Below, piece by piece: positions 34,522-43,190 of a stretch of DNA of 64,000 nt. Made by a program: the position numbers and the translations under genes. Within the stretch, counting starts at the first letter, position 1; every line of letters starts with the position of its first letter. The notes under the pieces are model-generated. The model ran no database searches, had not been told where the DNA came from, and worked only from the letters and a program-made list of their open reading frames with translations. Source of the stretch: Flavobacteriaceae bacterium GSB9 (GTDB taxonomy: Bacteria > Bacteroidota > Bacteroidia > Flavobacteriales > Flavobacteriaceae); NCBI GenBank assembly GCA_022749295.1, contig CP062007.1, positions 186,001 through 250,000 of the forward strand. The letters run 5' to 3'.

Positions 34522-35700
34522 CTATTGACTACTAGAAAAATAGTGAGTTAAAAACAAATATCTAATGCCTAATGCTAGGAGTAGTGGAATCAATCCAATA
34601 GCAAAAACCTGAACACCAATAATCCAGTGTAAGGTTAATAGGCAAAGCAGAATAATTAAAAGCTTTACGTATTTTATAAACCAAGCGCTAATGTCTTGTT
34701 TGAATAACTCACCTATGACAAAAATATTAAGCGCAAAGGCCCAAAGCAGATTGTAGTTTTGGTGTGTGCCCAAGTGGTCGGTAGCAAACCAAAGTAATAA
34801 AATAAAAATGCCGATGATGCCTGTAATGCCGAAAATCAAAACGTCCAACCATTTACTTCGGGTGCTGGTTTTGTAATCCCTATAGGTAGTATAAATTATA
34901 ATCAGCCCAACGATTCCTAAGATAAACAACGGACTCGTTAAAACCGATTGGGATTGTTTTACCTGCTTTTTTGTATAGATTACCTGGCTTTGTTTTACTA
35001 ATGGCTGGTTGCTGTTTTTAATCGTGGCATTACTGAAAAATTCGTGGATGTTTTCAGGTAAAAACATGTGTTGTTCTGGGGTTGCCGTTCTATCAATTAC
35101 CGAGCCTAAGGCGATATCGATACCCAAACTGCCCCATGAATTTCTATTTAAATTGTTTTGGATTAAAGTTCTAAAGCTAGCTTCTTTGTAATTTTTTGGA
35201 GGGTAAAAGGTAATAGAATCGTTCAAAGCAACTAGGGTCACATCCTTTATTTTAGTAGCACAATTATCAAAAAAGAAATCATAAAGATACTTTCTGTTTT
35301 CAGGTTTGTAATTGTTGATGAGGTAGTTGTACAATCGTTGTTTTTCTACTTGGTTTAGGTTTAAAACCTGTTCTTTTATAGAACGGTTAAAATAGATGTA
35401 AACCTGATAGAACCTATTAAAATTTGTTTTGTTAATGAGGTAATGGAGTTTACCTTGTGCAAATTTTAAATAAAAATTGGGGGCGTCAAAATCGTATTCG
35501 CCATACCCATAAACGTCGTCTATTCCTTTTTTGGGGTCTTTAATTCTAAAAGCGCTATGACCAAATGAATCGTTTAAGGAAGTACCCGGGCCAACGGTTA
35601 ATACGCTAATTTCGGCACTTTCAGATAATTGGTTTTTTTGTGCAATGGCAACGATGGAAATAAAAACTAACGCTAAAAATAGTAGTGCTTTTTTCATCAT
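34522..35700 (-). CDS. DUF4105 / Lnb-like membrane protein, possible lipoprotein N-acyltransferase
   Basis: A 392-residue protein. Seen: a signal-like helix (6-20), a periplasmic domain with SLNDSFGHSAFRI (His48) and FFFDNCATKI (Cys147), and about five membrane helices from residue 255 to the end. Known: DUF4105 proteins with this Cys/His pair include Bacteroides Lnb, reported to N-acylate lipoproteins. Inferred here from motifs only. Its ATG overlaps the stop of the upstream PorV-like gene by four bases, so the two are one transcript. Confidence 0.78.
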   Translation of the reverse strand: MMKKALLFLALVFISIVAIAQKNQLSESAEISVLTVGPGTSLNDSFGHSAFRIKDPKKGIDDVYGYGEYDFDAPNFYLKFAQGKLHYLINKTNFNRFYQVYIYFNRSIKEQVLNLNQVEKQRLYNYLINNYKPENRKYLYDFFFDNCATKIKDVTLVALNDSITFYPPKNYKEASFRTLIQNNLNRNSWGSLGIDIALGSVIDRTATPEQHMFLPENIHEFFSNATIKNSNQPLVKQSQVIYTKKQVKQSQSVLTSPLFILGIVGLIIIYTTYRDYKTSTRSKWLDVLIFGITGIIGIFILLLWFATDHLGTHQNYNLLWAFALNIFVIGELFKQDISAWFIKYVKLLIILLCLLTLHWIIGVQVFAIGLIPLLLALGIRYLFLTHYFSSSQ

Positions 35701-36794
35701 CTAAAAATACTGAAATCGAGTTTTAGTGAAAATACGTTGGAGTATAAAGCTACACTTTGGTCGCCAATATCGGTAAATGCATAGTCAACTTGTATGCCGT
35801 TATATTTAAAACCTAAGCCTAAACTGGGTTGAAAGCTCAACTGTTCAGAATTATCAAACTGGGTTTCGTTCTGGAAATTTCCCATGCCAGCACGAAGGTA
35901 AACCATATCGATATATCCAAATTCAAAACCTAAGGCCGGGTTAATACTTGCTGCCGAAGTTGAAATGATGTCGTTGTTCTCTTCAAAACGAACGTTCAAA
36001 TTTACCGAGGTTAATAATGTGTAATCGTAATTAAAATCCACCAGCTTTGAAACGCCTATTTGCAATTTGGGAATAGTAATTTCGGTGGTCTCGGGCAATT
36101 CTTGGTTTTGGCCTTCAACAGCATCTTGTATGGTTTTAAATTCTTCCTCATCAATGGCCCAAGCATTGAACGTCGTGGTAATATCTCTGGCCATAAGGCC
36201 AAATTTCCAATTGTTATCGGTTTCAAACTGCATTCCAAAGTCTAAACCAAACCCCCACGATGAGGCAAAATCTCCTATGATTCTTCGGATAACTTTTGCA
36301 TTGACACCGTAATTTAAACCCTGAACGGGCAGCGAGCGGGCATACGAAAAGGTTAAGCCGTAATCGGCCGTAGAGAATAAACTGATTCGGTCGTAATTAA
36401 TATTGCCTTGTTCGTCTATAAGTTGGGTGGTGTTTAAAATGTCGTCAACAGCAAATCGAATCAAAGAAACTCCCACGGCACTTTGTTGGTCCAATGGCAT
36501 AGCAAAAGCCGCATAGTCGTAATTGGCAATATTGGCAAAATAACTGGAGTGCATTAAGGCGAGCTGGTTGTCTTCAAGCTTTAAAAGGCCGGCAGGGTTC
36601 CAATATCCCGAATTTACATCGCCGGTATGTGCCGTTACGGCACTGCTCATGCCCAAAGCGGCAGCATCGACCCCGATATTCATAAACTCGTTGGAATATT
36701 TTCTGGTCGTTTGCCCAAACAGCGAAATAGACAATAAGCACAGTAAAGTGATAAGGTATGGTTTCAATCCCAATTTTTTTACAAATATGCACAT
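35697..36794 (-). CDS. PorV/PorQ-family outer-membrane beta-barrel protein
   Basis: A 365-residue protein. Seen: signal peptide (hydrophobic LITLLCLLSISLFGQ, residues about 14-28), then RKYSNEFMNIGVDAAALGMS and VNSGYWNPAGLLKLEDNQLA. The rest alternates like a beta-barrel, with aromatic residues at strand ends. Known: PorV/PorQ proteins are FadL-like barrels, some of which shuttle type IX secretion cargo. A GTG at 36782 is an alternative start. A TAGGTTTG box on the minus strand (36808-36801) sits only six bases before the ATG and would fit the shorter start better. Inferred outer-membrane location. Confidence 0.85.
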   Translation of the reverse strand: MCIFVKKLGLKPYLITLLCLLSISLFGQTTRKYSNEFMNIGVDAAALGMSSAVTAHTGDVNSGYWNPAGLLKLEDNQLALMHSSYFANIANYDYAAFAMPLDQQSAVGVSLIRFAVDDILNTTQLIDEQGNINYDRISLFSTADYGLTFSYARSLPVQGLNYGVNAKVIRRIIGDFASSWGFGLDFGMQFETDNNWKFGLMARDITTTFNAWAIDEEEFKTIQDAVEGQNQELPETTEITIPKLQIGVSKLVDFNYDYTLLTSVNLNVRFEENNDIISTSAASINPALGFEFGYIDMVYLRAGMGNFQNETQFDNSEQLSFQPSLGLGFKYNGIQVDYAFTDIGDQSVALYSNVFSLKLDFSIFR

Positions 36795-36967
36795 AATTTA
36801 CAAACCTATAAACTTGAATTTGCAGTATATATTGTTTAATTCTTGCTTTAGACGAAATTTGTTTATTATTTTTACAAAGTAAACTAAGCTTATGAAATGA
36901 GACATAACAAATCTTGGAACTTACCGAGATGTTCAATGGCGAATTACATCTGACCGATTAGAAAACA

Positions 36968-37738
36968 ATGAATTATAAACAGATGAAAAAATACATACCC
37001 AATGCCCTAACGCTGTTAAATTTATTATGCGGATGTATTGCGGTAATCTTTGCGGTAAACAATAACTTTGTAGTTGCTGCTTTCTTTGTTTTTTTAGGCA
37101 TATTCTTCGATTTTTTTGATGGTTTTGCGGCACGAAAACTAAATGTACAAAGTGAATTGGGGTTGCAATTGGATTCTTTGGCCGATGTGGTTACCAGTGG
37201 GGTAGTGCCCGGAATTATAATGTTTAAGTTGATTGGGTTGGCTACAGAATCGGGGGAATCCTTCAGTTCATCCTTGGGGTGGGGCACCGATTTTTATGGC
37301 GTTACCTATAGTGTATCCCTCACAGCTTTTTTTGGTCTCGCCATAACCTTGGCTTCAGCTTATCGTTTAGCAAAATTTAATATAGACGATGAGCAGCAAA
37401 CCTATTTTAAAGGTCTGCCAACGCCAGCAAATGCCTTGTTAATTATAGCGTTACCATTAATTATCGAGTTTCAAAATAGCGATACCATTAATGCCATCAT
37501 TCTTAATAAATGGTTTTTAATAGGTGTAACGGCACTGAGCTGCTATTTGCTTAATGCTAACATTAAGTTGTTTGCATTAAAATTCAAGGATTTCAGTTTT
37601 AAGAACAATGCAATTCGTTACGTTTTTATTTTGTTGTGTTTGGTGTTGCTCATTGTTTTGCAGTTTGCCGCTATCCCTCTAATTATTTTACTTTACATTT
37701 CCATGTCGATTATCTACAATTTAACTTCAAATAAATAA
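36968..37738 (+). CDS. pssA: CDP-diacylglycerol-serine O-phosphatidyltransferase
   Basis: 256 residues; an ATG at 36983 (MKKYIPNALTLLNLL) is an equally good start. Seen: the complete CDP-alcohol phosphotransferase motif, DFFDGFAAR, eight residues, then G...D...D (GLQLDSLAD), and eight or so membrane helices. Known: this enzyme makes phosphatidylserine from CDP-diacylglycerol and serine, the precursor of phosphatidylethanolamine. It lies divergent from the PorV-like gene and is followed after three bases by the DUF808 gene. Confidence 0.92.
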   Translation: MNYKQMKKYIPNALTLLNLLCGCIAVIFAVNNNFVVAAFFVFLGIFFDFFDGFAARKLNVQSELGLQLDSLADVVTSGVVPGIIMFKLIGLATESGESFSSSLGWGTDFYGVTYSVSLTAFFGLAITLASAYRLAKFNIDDEQQTYFKGLPTPANALLIIALPLIIEFQNSDTINAIILNKWFLIGVTALSCYLLNANIKLFALKFKDFSFKNNAIRYVFILLCLVLLIVLQFAAIPLIILLYISMSIIYNLTSNK

Positions 37739-37741
37739 TTA

Positions 37742-38626
37742 ATGGCTTCTGGAATTTTTGCCTTATTAGATGATATTGCTGCGCTGATGGACGATGTTGT
37801 GGTGATGACCAAAGTTTCAACAAAAAAAACCGCAGGTATTTTGGGGGACGATTTAGCTGTTAATGCCGAAAAGGCCACGGGTTTTGTATCGTCAAGAGAA
37901 CTCCCTGTTTTGTGGGCCATTACCAAAGGGTCGTTTTTAAACAAGCTGATTATTTTGCCTATTGCGTTTTTGCTCAGTTCGTTCTTGCCTTGGGCGGTAA
38001 CACTAATTTTAATATTAGGGGGTGTTTATTTGGCTTTTGAAGGTGCTGAAAAAATAGTTGAATATGTTGTACCCCATAAACACGACAACAACCACACTAA
38101 AGTGAAAAATAAGAAGGCAGGAGAAATTCTGGATGTTGAAAAAACAAAAATAAAGTCGGCCATATTTACCGATTTTATACTGTCCATAGAGATTGTTATC
38201 ATAGCCTTAGGTACTGTTTTAGATAAACCTGTTTTGTTCCAAATACTGGTAGTCTCACTTGTTGCCATTATTGCAACGGTTGGTGTTTACGGTATTGTTG
38301 CACTTATTGTTAGGATGGACGATTTAGGCTATAGACTCATTAAACAGAGCGATAACAATAAAGGGTTGCTTTTTACTTTGGGTAATATGTTGGTTAGGGC
38401 TTTGCCGCTTATTATAAAAAGTTTATCGGTAATAGGTACCATTGCACTTATTTTGGTTGCTGGAGGGATATTTTCCCATAATATTGATTATTTCCATCAT
38501 GTTTTAGAAAGTTGGCCATCGTTTATAAAAGACTTTATTTTGGGCTTAGCCGTTGGATTTGCTACTTTTTTAATCGTAATAGGTTTTAAGAAACTATTTA
38601 AAAAGAAAACTAAACACACAGACTAA
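37742..38626 (+). CDS. DUF808 family inner-membrane protein (YedI-like)
   Basis: A 294-residue protein. Seen: MASGIFALLDDIAALMDDVV, MTKVSTKKTAGILGDDLAVN and ELPVLWAITKGSFLNKL, all strongly conserved in DUF808, followed by several membrane helices. Known: Escherichia coli YedI belongs here; function unknown. The position between pssA and a secreted dehydrogenase gives little functional hint, and spacing suggests co-transcription with pssA. Confidence 0.92.
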   Translation: MASGIFALLDDIAALMDDVVVMTKVSTKKTAGILGDDLAVNAEKATGFVSSRELPVLWAITKGSFLNKLIILPIAFLLSSFLPWAVTLILILGGVYLAFEGAEKIVEYVVPHKHDNNHTKVKNKKAGEILDVEKTKIKSAIFTDFILSIEIVIIALGTVLDKPVLFQILVVSLVAIIATVGVYGIVALIVRMDDLGYRLIKQSDNNKGLLFTLGNMLVRALPLIIKSLSVIGTIALILVAGGIFSHNIDYFHHVLESWPSFIKDFILGLAVGFATFLIVIGFKKLFKKKTKHTD

Positions 38627-38635
38627 ACGTATAAC

Positions 38636-40240
38636 ATGAAAAATTACACCCTGTTTTTTGCATTAATTTTGTTTAATGCCCTATCGGCACAAACCCCAAT
38701 AACATCTGGTCCTGACTGGACGGTAACCAACATCACCGGGAACAGTGCATTAGACCGCCCCAATACGATGCTGTTCGGCCCAGATAATTATTTGTGGATT
38801 ACAGAGCGCCAAGGAAAAGTTGTGTCGAAAGTAGACCCAACAACAGGAACGAAAACTGAAATGTTAAACCTCTCAAGTAAAGTATATCAATCGAAAAGCC
38901 AAAACGGTTTAATGGGAATGACGATACATCCAGATTTGTATGCCAATATAAATACCAATACCAATAACTATGTGTATTTGCTTTACACTTACGACGCCAA
39001 TTCAGGCTCTGGAGTAGATGATAGGTTTAGAATAGAACGTTACAATTATGACGCTTCAACGGGTAAGCTCGATAGCGCTAGTGCATTCACGGTTATTGAA
39101 GGTATCGAAGCAAGTACGGACCATACTTCAGGAAAAATTGTTATCGGTGCAGACTTGAAAATCTATTGGACCATTGGTGATTTTGCTGCAAATAGAGGTG
39201 GCAATGCCTGCAATGAAATTCGTTCACAATATTTACCAACGAGCCCAACAGATTATTCTGATTATAAAGGTAAGATTTTCCGTTTGAATTTGGATGGAAG
39301 TATTCCAGACGATAATCCCGTTTTAGAAGGTGTAAAAAGTTATGTTTATGCTTACGGTTTTAGAAATGCCCAAGGATTGGTTGTAGGGTCTAACGGTAAG
39401 ATATATTCTTCTGAACATGGTGACAAAACCGATGACGAGCTCAATATTATCGAATCTGGTAAAAATTATGGTTGGCCGCTTATCGCGGGCTATAATGATG
39501 ATATGGGCTATGCGTACTGCAATTGGTCTAACTATCCATCTGAATGCGGTTCATATAGCAATATAATAGCAGATTGCCCAGAATCGCCAATTGAAGAATC
39601 GACATCAGCAGCCAATATGCCCAATTTTATGCCGCCAATAGGGACTTACAATAGTACCTTGGCCACAGAGCCAACGGCAGGTAGTTCTTCAGGGTGGCCT
39701 ACGGTGGCCCCGTCTAGTATTGATATTTATGAGGCTGGAAAAATTCCAGGTTGGGACACATCTCTTTTAATACCAACATTGAAAGCTGGTATTATTTTTA
39801 GAACAAAATTAAATTCAGATGGTTCGGCATTAGAAGACGGTTCATACGAAGAATTTCACTCATCAGGCGATCGCTTTAGAGATGTGGCCATTGATGCCAA
39901 TGGTTTAATTATTTATACTATTACCGATGCAGGAGCCGTTATAAAACTGGAGTTTGTGGGCGAGCCTTTAAGTACTTCAACGGTTTTGAAAAATACATTG
40001 TCTTTATATCCCAATCCTGCAAATACTAAAACAACCATTAGTTTAGGGACTAGTTTTAAGGGCGACGTCAATTTGCTACAGGTTTTCGATGTTAATGGAA
40101 AAGTGATAAAATCAATTAAAACTTCCGAAAAGCAGTATATTCTTGATACGTCTAATTTTACCAATGGCATTTATTTTTTAAAAGTTTCAAACAATAAGAA
40201 TACGGTTTTGGCGACAAAAAAGTTAGTTGTTAAGCATTAA
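38636..40240 (+). CDS. Secreted PQQ-type sugar dehydrogenase with type IX secretion sorting domain
   Basis: A 534-residue protein. Seen: signal peptide (1-19, ending SAQ); a six-bladed propeller of the glucose/sorbosone dehydrogenase type with LWITERQGKVVSKVD, IHPDLY, YAYGFRNAQGLVV and SEHGDKTDDELNII; and a C-terminal domain from about 455 with LSLYPNPANTKTTISL and GIYFLKV ... KKLVVKH. Known: the last part is the type A sorting domain of type IX secretion; the propeller family oxidises sugars using pyrroloquinoline quinone. Inferred: surface-exposed or released enzyme. It ends just before a bidirectional terminator. Confidence 0.9.
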   Translation: MKNYTLFFALILFNALSAQTPITSGPDWTVTNITGNSALDRPNTMLFGPDNYLWITERQGKVVSKVDPTTGTKTEMLNLSSKVYQSKSQNGLMGMTIHPDLYANINTNTNNYVYLLYTYDANSGSGVDDRFRIERYNYDASTGKLDSASAFTVIEGIEASTDHTSGKIVIGADLKIYWTIGDFAANRGGNACNEIRSQYLPTSPTDYSDYKGKIFRLNLDGSIPDDNPVLEGVKSYVYAYGFRNAQGLVVGSNGKIYSSEHGDKTDDELNIIESGKNYGWPLIAGYNDDMGYAYCNWSNYPSECGSYSNIIADCPESPIEESTSAANMPNFMPPIGTYNSTLATEPTAGSSSGWPTVAPSSIDIYEAGKIPGWDTSLLIPTLKAGIIFRTKLNSDGSALEDGSYEEFHSSGDRFRDVAIDANGLIIYTITDAGAVIKLEFVGEPLSTSTVLKNTLSLYPNPANTKTTISLGTSFKGDVNLLQVFDVNGKVIKSIKTSEKQYILDTSNFTNGIYFLKVSNNKNTVLATKKLVVKH

Positions 40241-40254
40241 GAAAATGGATTCAT

Positions 40255-40296
40255 AAAAAAGCAGGTAAGAATTTACAAATTATTACCTGCTTTTTT
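40255..40296 (+). terminator. Bidirectional rho-independent terminator
   Basis: AAAAAAGCAGGTAA (40255-40268) pairs with TTACCTGCTTTTTT (40283-40296) around a 14-base loop, with T-runs on both strands. It lies between the convergent sugar dehydrogenase and lptB genes. Confidence 0.9.
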
Positions 40297-40338
40297 GTTT
40301 TTTGATTATGAGGTTTAAATAATAAGATAGAAAAGCGC

Positions 40339-41079
40339 TTAATCCCTTATTTTCTTTTTACGAAGTTCGAAATTCTGTCCGAGATATACTTTACGTACCA
40401 TTTGGTCGTTGGCTAGTTCTTCTGGCTCGCCGGCCTTAAGAATGCTGCCTTCAAACATTAGGTATGTTCTATCGGTAATGGCCAAAGTTTCTTGTACGTT
40501 GTGGTCGGTAATTAAAATGCCAATATTCTTTTTGGTAAGTTGCGCCACAATACGTTGAATATCTTCAACTGCAACAGGGTCAACCCCTGCAAAAGGTTCA
40601 TCTAGAAGTATAAAACTGGGGTCGGTGGCCAAGGCCCTTGCAATTTCGGTTCGGCGACGTTCACCTCCCGATAATAAATCTCCACGGTTTTTGCGTATAT
40701 GGCCTAAACCAAACTCTTCAATTAACGATTCCATTTTATGAAGTTGTTCTTTTTTACTGAGTTTGGTAAGCTGTAACACGCTTAAAATATTGTCTTCAAT
40801 ACTTAGCTTTCTAAATACCGAAGCTTCTTGAGCCAAGTAGCCAATACCGTTTTGGGCACGCTTATACATCGGGTATTTGGTGATTTCGGTTTTGTCTAAG
40901 AATATATGGCCGCCATTGGGCTTTATCAACCCCACGATCATATAAAACGACGTGGTTTTTCCAGCACCATTTGGGCCTAAAAGTCCAACAATCTCCCCTT
41001 GTTCAACTTTAAGCGAAACATCTTTTACTACCTTTCGTCCGCTATAGGACTTCATTAAATTTTTGGCCTCTAAAATCAT
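40339..41079 (-). CDS. lptB: Lipopolysaccharide export ABC transporter ATP-binding protein
   Basis: A 246-residue ATPase. Seen: Walker [18 protein letters not shown] (33-49), signature [17 protein letters not shown], Walker [21 protein letters not shown] and H-loop [11 protein letters not shown]. Known: the GERRR signature and DEPFAGVDP with IxxLxxxxIGvLITDHN are diagnostic of LptB, which drives LPS transport from the inner membrane with LptFG. It follows tatC and kpsF on the same strand after 121 bp without a gene. Confidence 0.94.
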   Translation of the reverse strand: MILEAKNLMKSYSGRKVVKDVSLKVEQGEIVGLLGPNGAGKTTSFYMIVGLIKPNGGHIFLDKTEITKYPMYKRAQNGIGYLAQEASVFRKLSIEDNILSVLQLTKLSKKEQLHKMESLIEEFGLGHIRKNRGDLLSGGERRRTEIARALATDPSFILLDEPFAGVDPVAVEDIQRIVAQLTKKNIGILITDHNVQETLAITDRTYLMFEGSILKAGEPEELANDQMVRKVYLGQNFELRKKKIRD

Positions 41080-41200
41080 AGTTTTGTTTACGTGATAATC
41101 GCGATTTAAATACTACTATACATTCCTCGAAATCAATCTTGTTTTAATAAACGCTAAAAATACTAAAATCATATGCAACTATTAAAGCCTAAGCTTTATT

Positions 41201-42028
41201 TTACGCTTTGTTGCTTTTTTCTTTGCGCTTTTGGTTCCTAACCACAATTTTAGAAATGTAAATACTCACTTGGTAAAGCACTAAAATAGGAATAGCCACA
41301 ATAACCTGGCTGGCAATATCAGGCGGTGTAATAATGGCAGAAAGTATTAAAACAATTACCAGGGCATATTTTCGGTATTTCCTTAAAATTTGAGGGGTTA
41401 CCAAACCAATTTTTGTTAAGAAATAGATGATTATAGGCAACTCGAATATTAAGCCGGAGGCTAATGCAGACGACCTCACCAAAGCTATGTAAGAGCTGAT
41501 GTCTATTTGGTTATCAACTACCTCCGAAATGCTATAATTGGCTAAAAAATTTAGAGACAAAGGGGTTACAATGTAGTACCCGAAAAGAACGCCGAGAAAA
41601 AACAATAATGACGAAATAATAATGAAACCTCGAGAATGTTTACGCTCGTCGTCGTGTAATCCGGGGCTTATAAATTTCCATAGTTGATAAATAACGTACG
41701 GAAAAGATATGATAAAGCCTCCTAAAATAGCGGTCCAAATATCAGCAGAAAATTGCCCAGCCATGGTACGGTTTTGAATGATCATAGGCATTTTTTCAGC
41801 ACAGAAAGTGGTATCAACACCTATAAACTTTGAAGCCTCACATAAAAAATGATATGTAGGGAAGCTCATTCTTAAGGGAGCGAAAATAATCTGGTCAAAA
41901 ATAAACCGACTAAAAATAAAAGCTAAAGTGGCAACAATAACAACGGCCAAACAAATTCTGATTAAGTGCCAGCGTAAATCTTCAAGATGGTCTAAAAAAG
42001 ACATCTCGTTAATATCCTTTTTTGCCAT
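41201..42028 (-). CDS. tatC: Twin-arginine translocase subunit TatC
   Basis: A 275-residue protein with six predicted membrane helices. Seen: MSFLDHLEDLRWHLIRICLA at the cytoplasmic N-terminus, FISPGLHDDERKHSRGFIII after the third helix and FELPIIIYFLTKIGLV. Known: the HLEELR motif and the F-x-PGL-x-x-E-R segment form the signal-peptide-binding site of TatC. The insert between helices 1 and 2 (about 50-100), with CEASKFIGVDTTFC, is longer than in Escherichia coli. The first base overlaps the stop of kpsF. Confidence 0.95.
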   Translation of the reverse strand: MAKKDINEMSFLDHLEDLRWHLIRICLAVVIVATLAFIFSRFIFDQIIFAPLRMSFPTYHFLCEASKFIGVDTTFCAEKMPMIIQNRTMAGQFSADIWTAILGGFIISFPYVIYQLWKFISPGLHDDERKHSRGFIIISSLLFFLGVLFGYYIVTPLSLNFLANYSISEVVDNQIDISSYIALVRSSALASGLIFELPIIIYFLTKIGLVTPQILRKYRKYALVIVLILSAIITPPDIASQVIVAIPILVLYQVSIYISKIVVRNQKRKEKSNKA

Positions 42029-42993
42029 TATATTATACCTTCTTTAATTAAATCATGTAAGTGCACTACACCCGCATAGTTGCCGTTTTCTTCAACCAAA
42101 AGTTGTGAAATTTCATGGGCTTCCATAAGCTCAATGGCATCGATAGCCATAGATCTAGCCGTAATACGCTTGGGGTTAAGGCTCATAATATCTTTAGCCG
42201 TGAGGTTAGAAAAATCGTTGACTTTTGTAAGCATACGACGTAAATCGCCATCGGTTATAATACCTATTATTTTATCGTTTTCAACAACGGCGGTAACACC
42301 AAGCATTTTTTCGGTAATTTCAACAATAACATCTTTTATGCTCGTGTTGGCTTCGACCTTTGGTTTTTGATTGGCCGAAGAGATATCTTCAACCCTTAAA
42401 TATAATTTTTTGCCTAAAGCGCCTCCCGGGTGGTACTTTGCAAAATCATTGCTTGAAAAACCGCGTAACTCCAAAAGGCAAATCGCTAAAGCATCTCCCA
42501 TAACCAATTGGGCTGTAGTACTGGTAGTTGGTGCCAAATTGTTAGGACAGGCTTCTTTTTCAACGTAAGTATTTAAAATATAATCGGCATGTTGCCCCAA
42601 AAAGGAATCCTTATTCCCTGTAATCGCAATGAGTTTGTTGTTTACCCTTTTTATGAGTGGGACAACCACTTTTATTTCTGGTGTATTTCCGCTTTTAGAA
42701 AGACAAATAACAATATCGTCTTTAAGGATTAAACCCAAATCCCCATGAATGGCATCGGCAGCATGCATAAAAATAGCCGGAGTTCCGGTAGAGTTTAGGG
42801 TGGCTACAATTTTATTGCCTATAATGGCACTTTTACCTATTCCTGTAATGATAACGCGTCCTTTGCCGTTATATATTTCCTGTACAGCATCGGCAAAGTC
42901 GTCTGTTATTAATCTTGACAAATTTAAAACGGCCTTGCTTTCCATTTCAATAGTTTGCTTGGCAAGGCTCAGAATAGCATTTTTGTCTTTCAA
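42028..42993 (-). CDS. kpsF: D-arabinose-5-phosphate isomerase, SIS plus CBS domains
   Basis: A 321-residue protein. Seen: SIS domain with GKGRVIITGIGKSAIIGNKI (42-61), LNSTGTPAIFMHAADAIHGD and CLSKSGNTPEIKV, then a CBS pair from about 205. Known: KpsF/KdsD enzymes interconvert ribulose-5-phosphate and arabinose-5-phosphate, the first step to Kdo for LPS and capsules. The start is TTG at 42993; the frame meets a stop three codons upstream without an ATG. It leads a tatC-containing transcript and is divergent from recQ. Confidence 0.93.
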   Translation of the reverse strand: MKDKNAILSLAKQTIEMESKAVLNLSRLITDDFADAVQEIYNGKGRVIITGIGKSAIIGNKIVATLNSTGTPAIFMHAADAIHGDLGLILKDDIVICLSKSGNTPEIKVVVPLIKRVNNKLIAITGNKDSFLGQHADYILNTYVEKEACPNNLAPTTSTTAQLVMGDALAICLLELRGFSSNDFAKYHPGGALGKKLYLRVEDISSANQKPKVEANTSIKDVIVEITEKMLGVTAVVENDKIIGIITDGDLRRMLTKVNDFSNLTAKDIMSLNPKRITARSMAIDAIELMEAHEISQLLVEENGNYAGVVHLHDLIKEGII

Positions 42994-43190
42994 ATTTTGT
43001 TAATTTTAAGTTGATGTTTAAAGATTTTATTATCTTTAGTGATAATCAAAATTGAAAATTGTTGTAATTTGGTTTTTCGTTACAAAACTAACGAAAAAAA
43101 TATGAGGGTTCTTCAAATGCTATATTAAATTCAATTATGGATTTTAAGAAATTATAGTTATTTTTAATAGTTAAAATTTTAATACAGTTC

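Noticed and set aside
36056-36312. Three overlapping frames inside the PorV-like gene
   Set aside because: They are shadows of a well-supported coding region and have no family resemblance.
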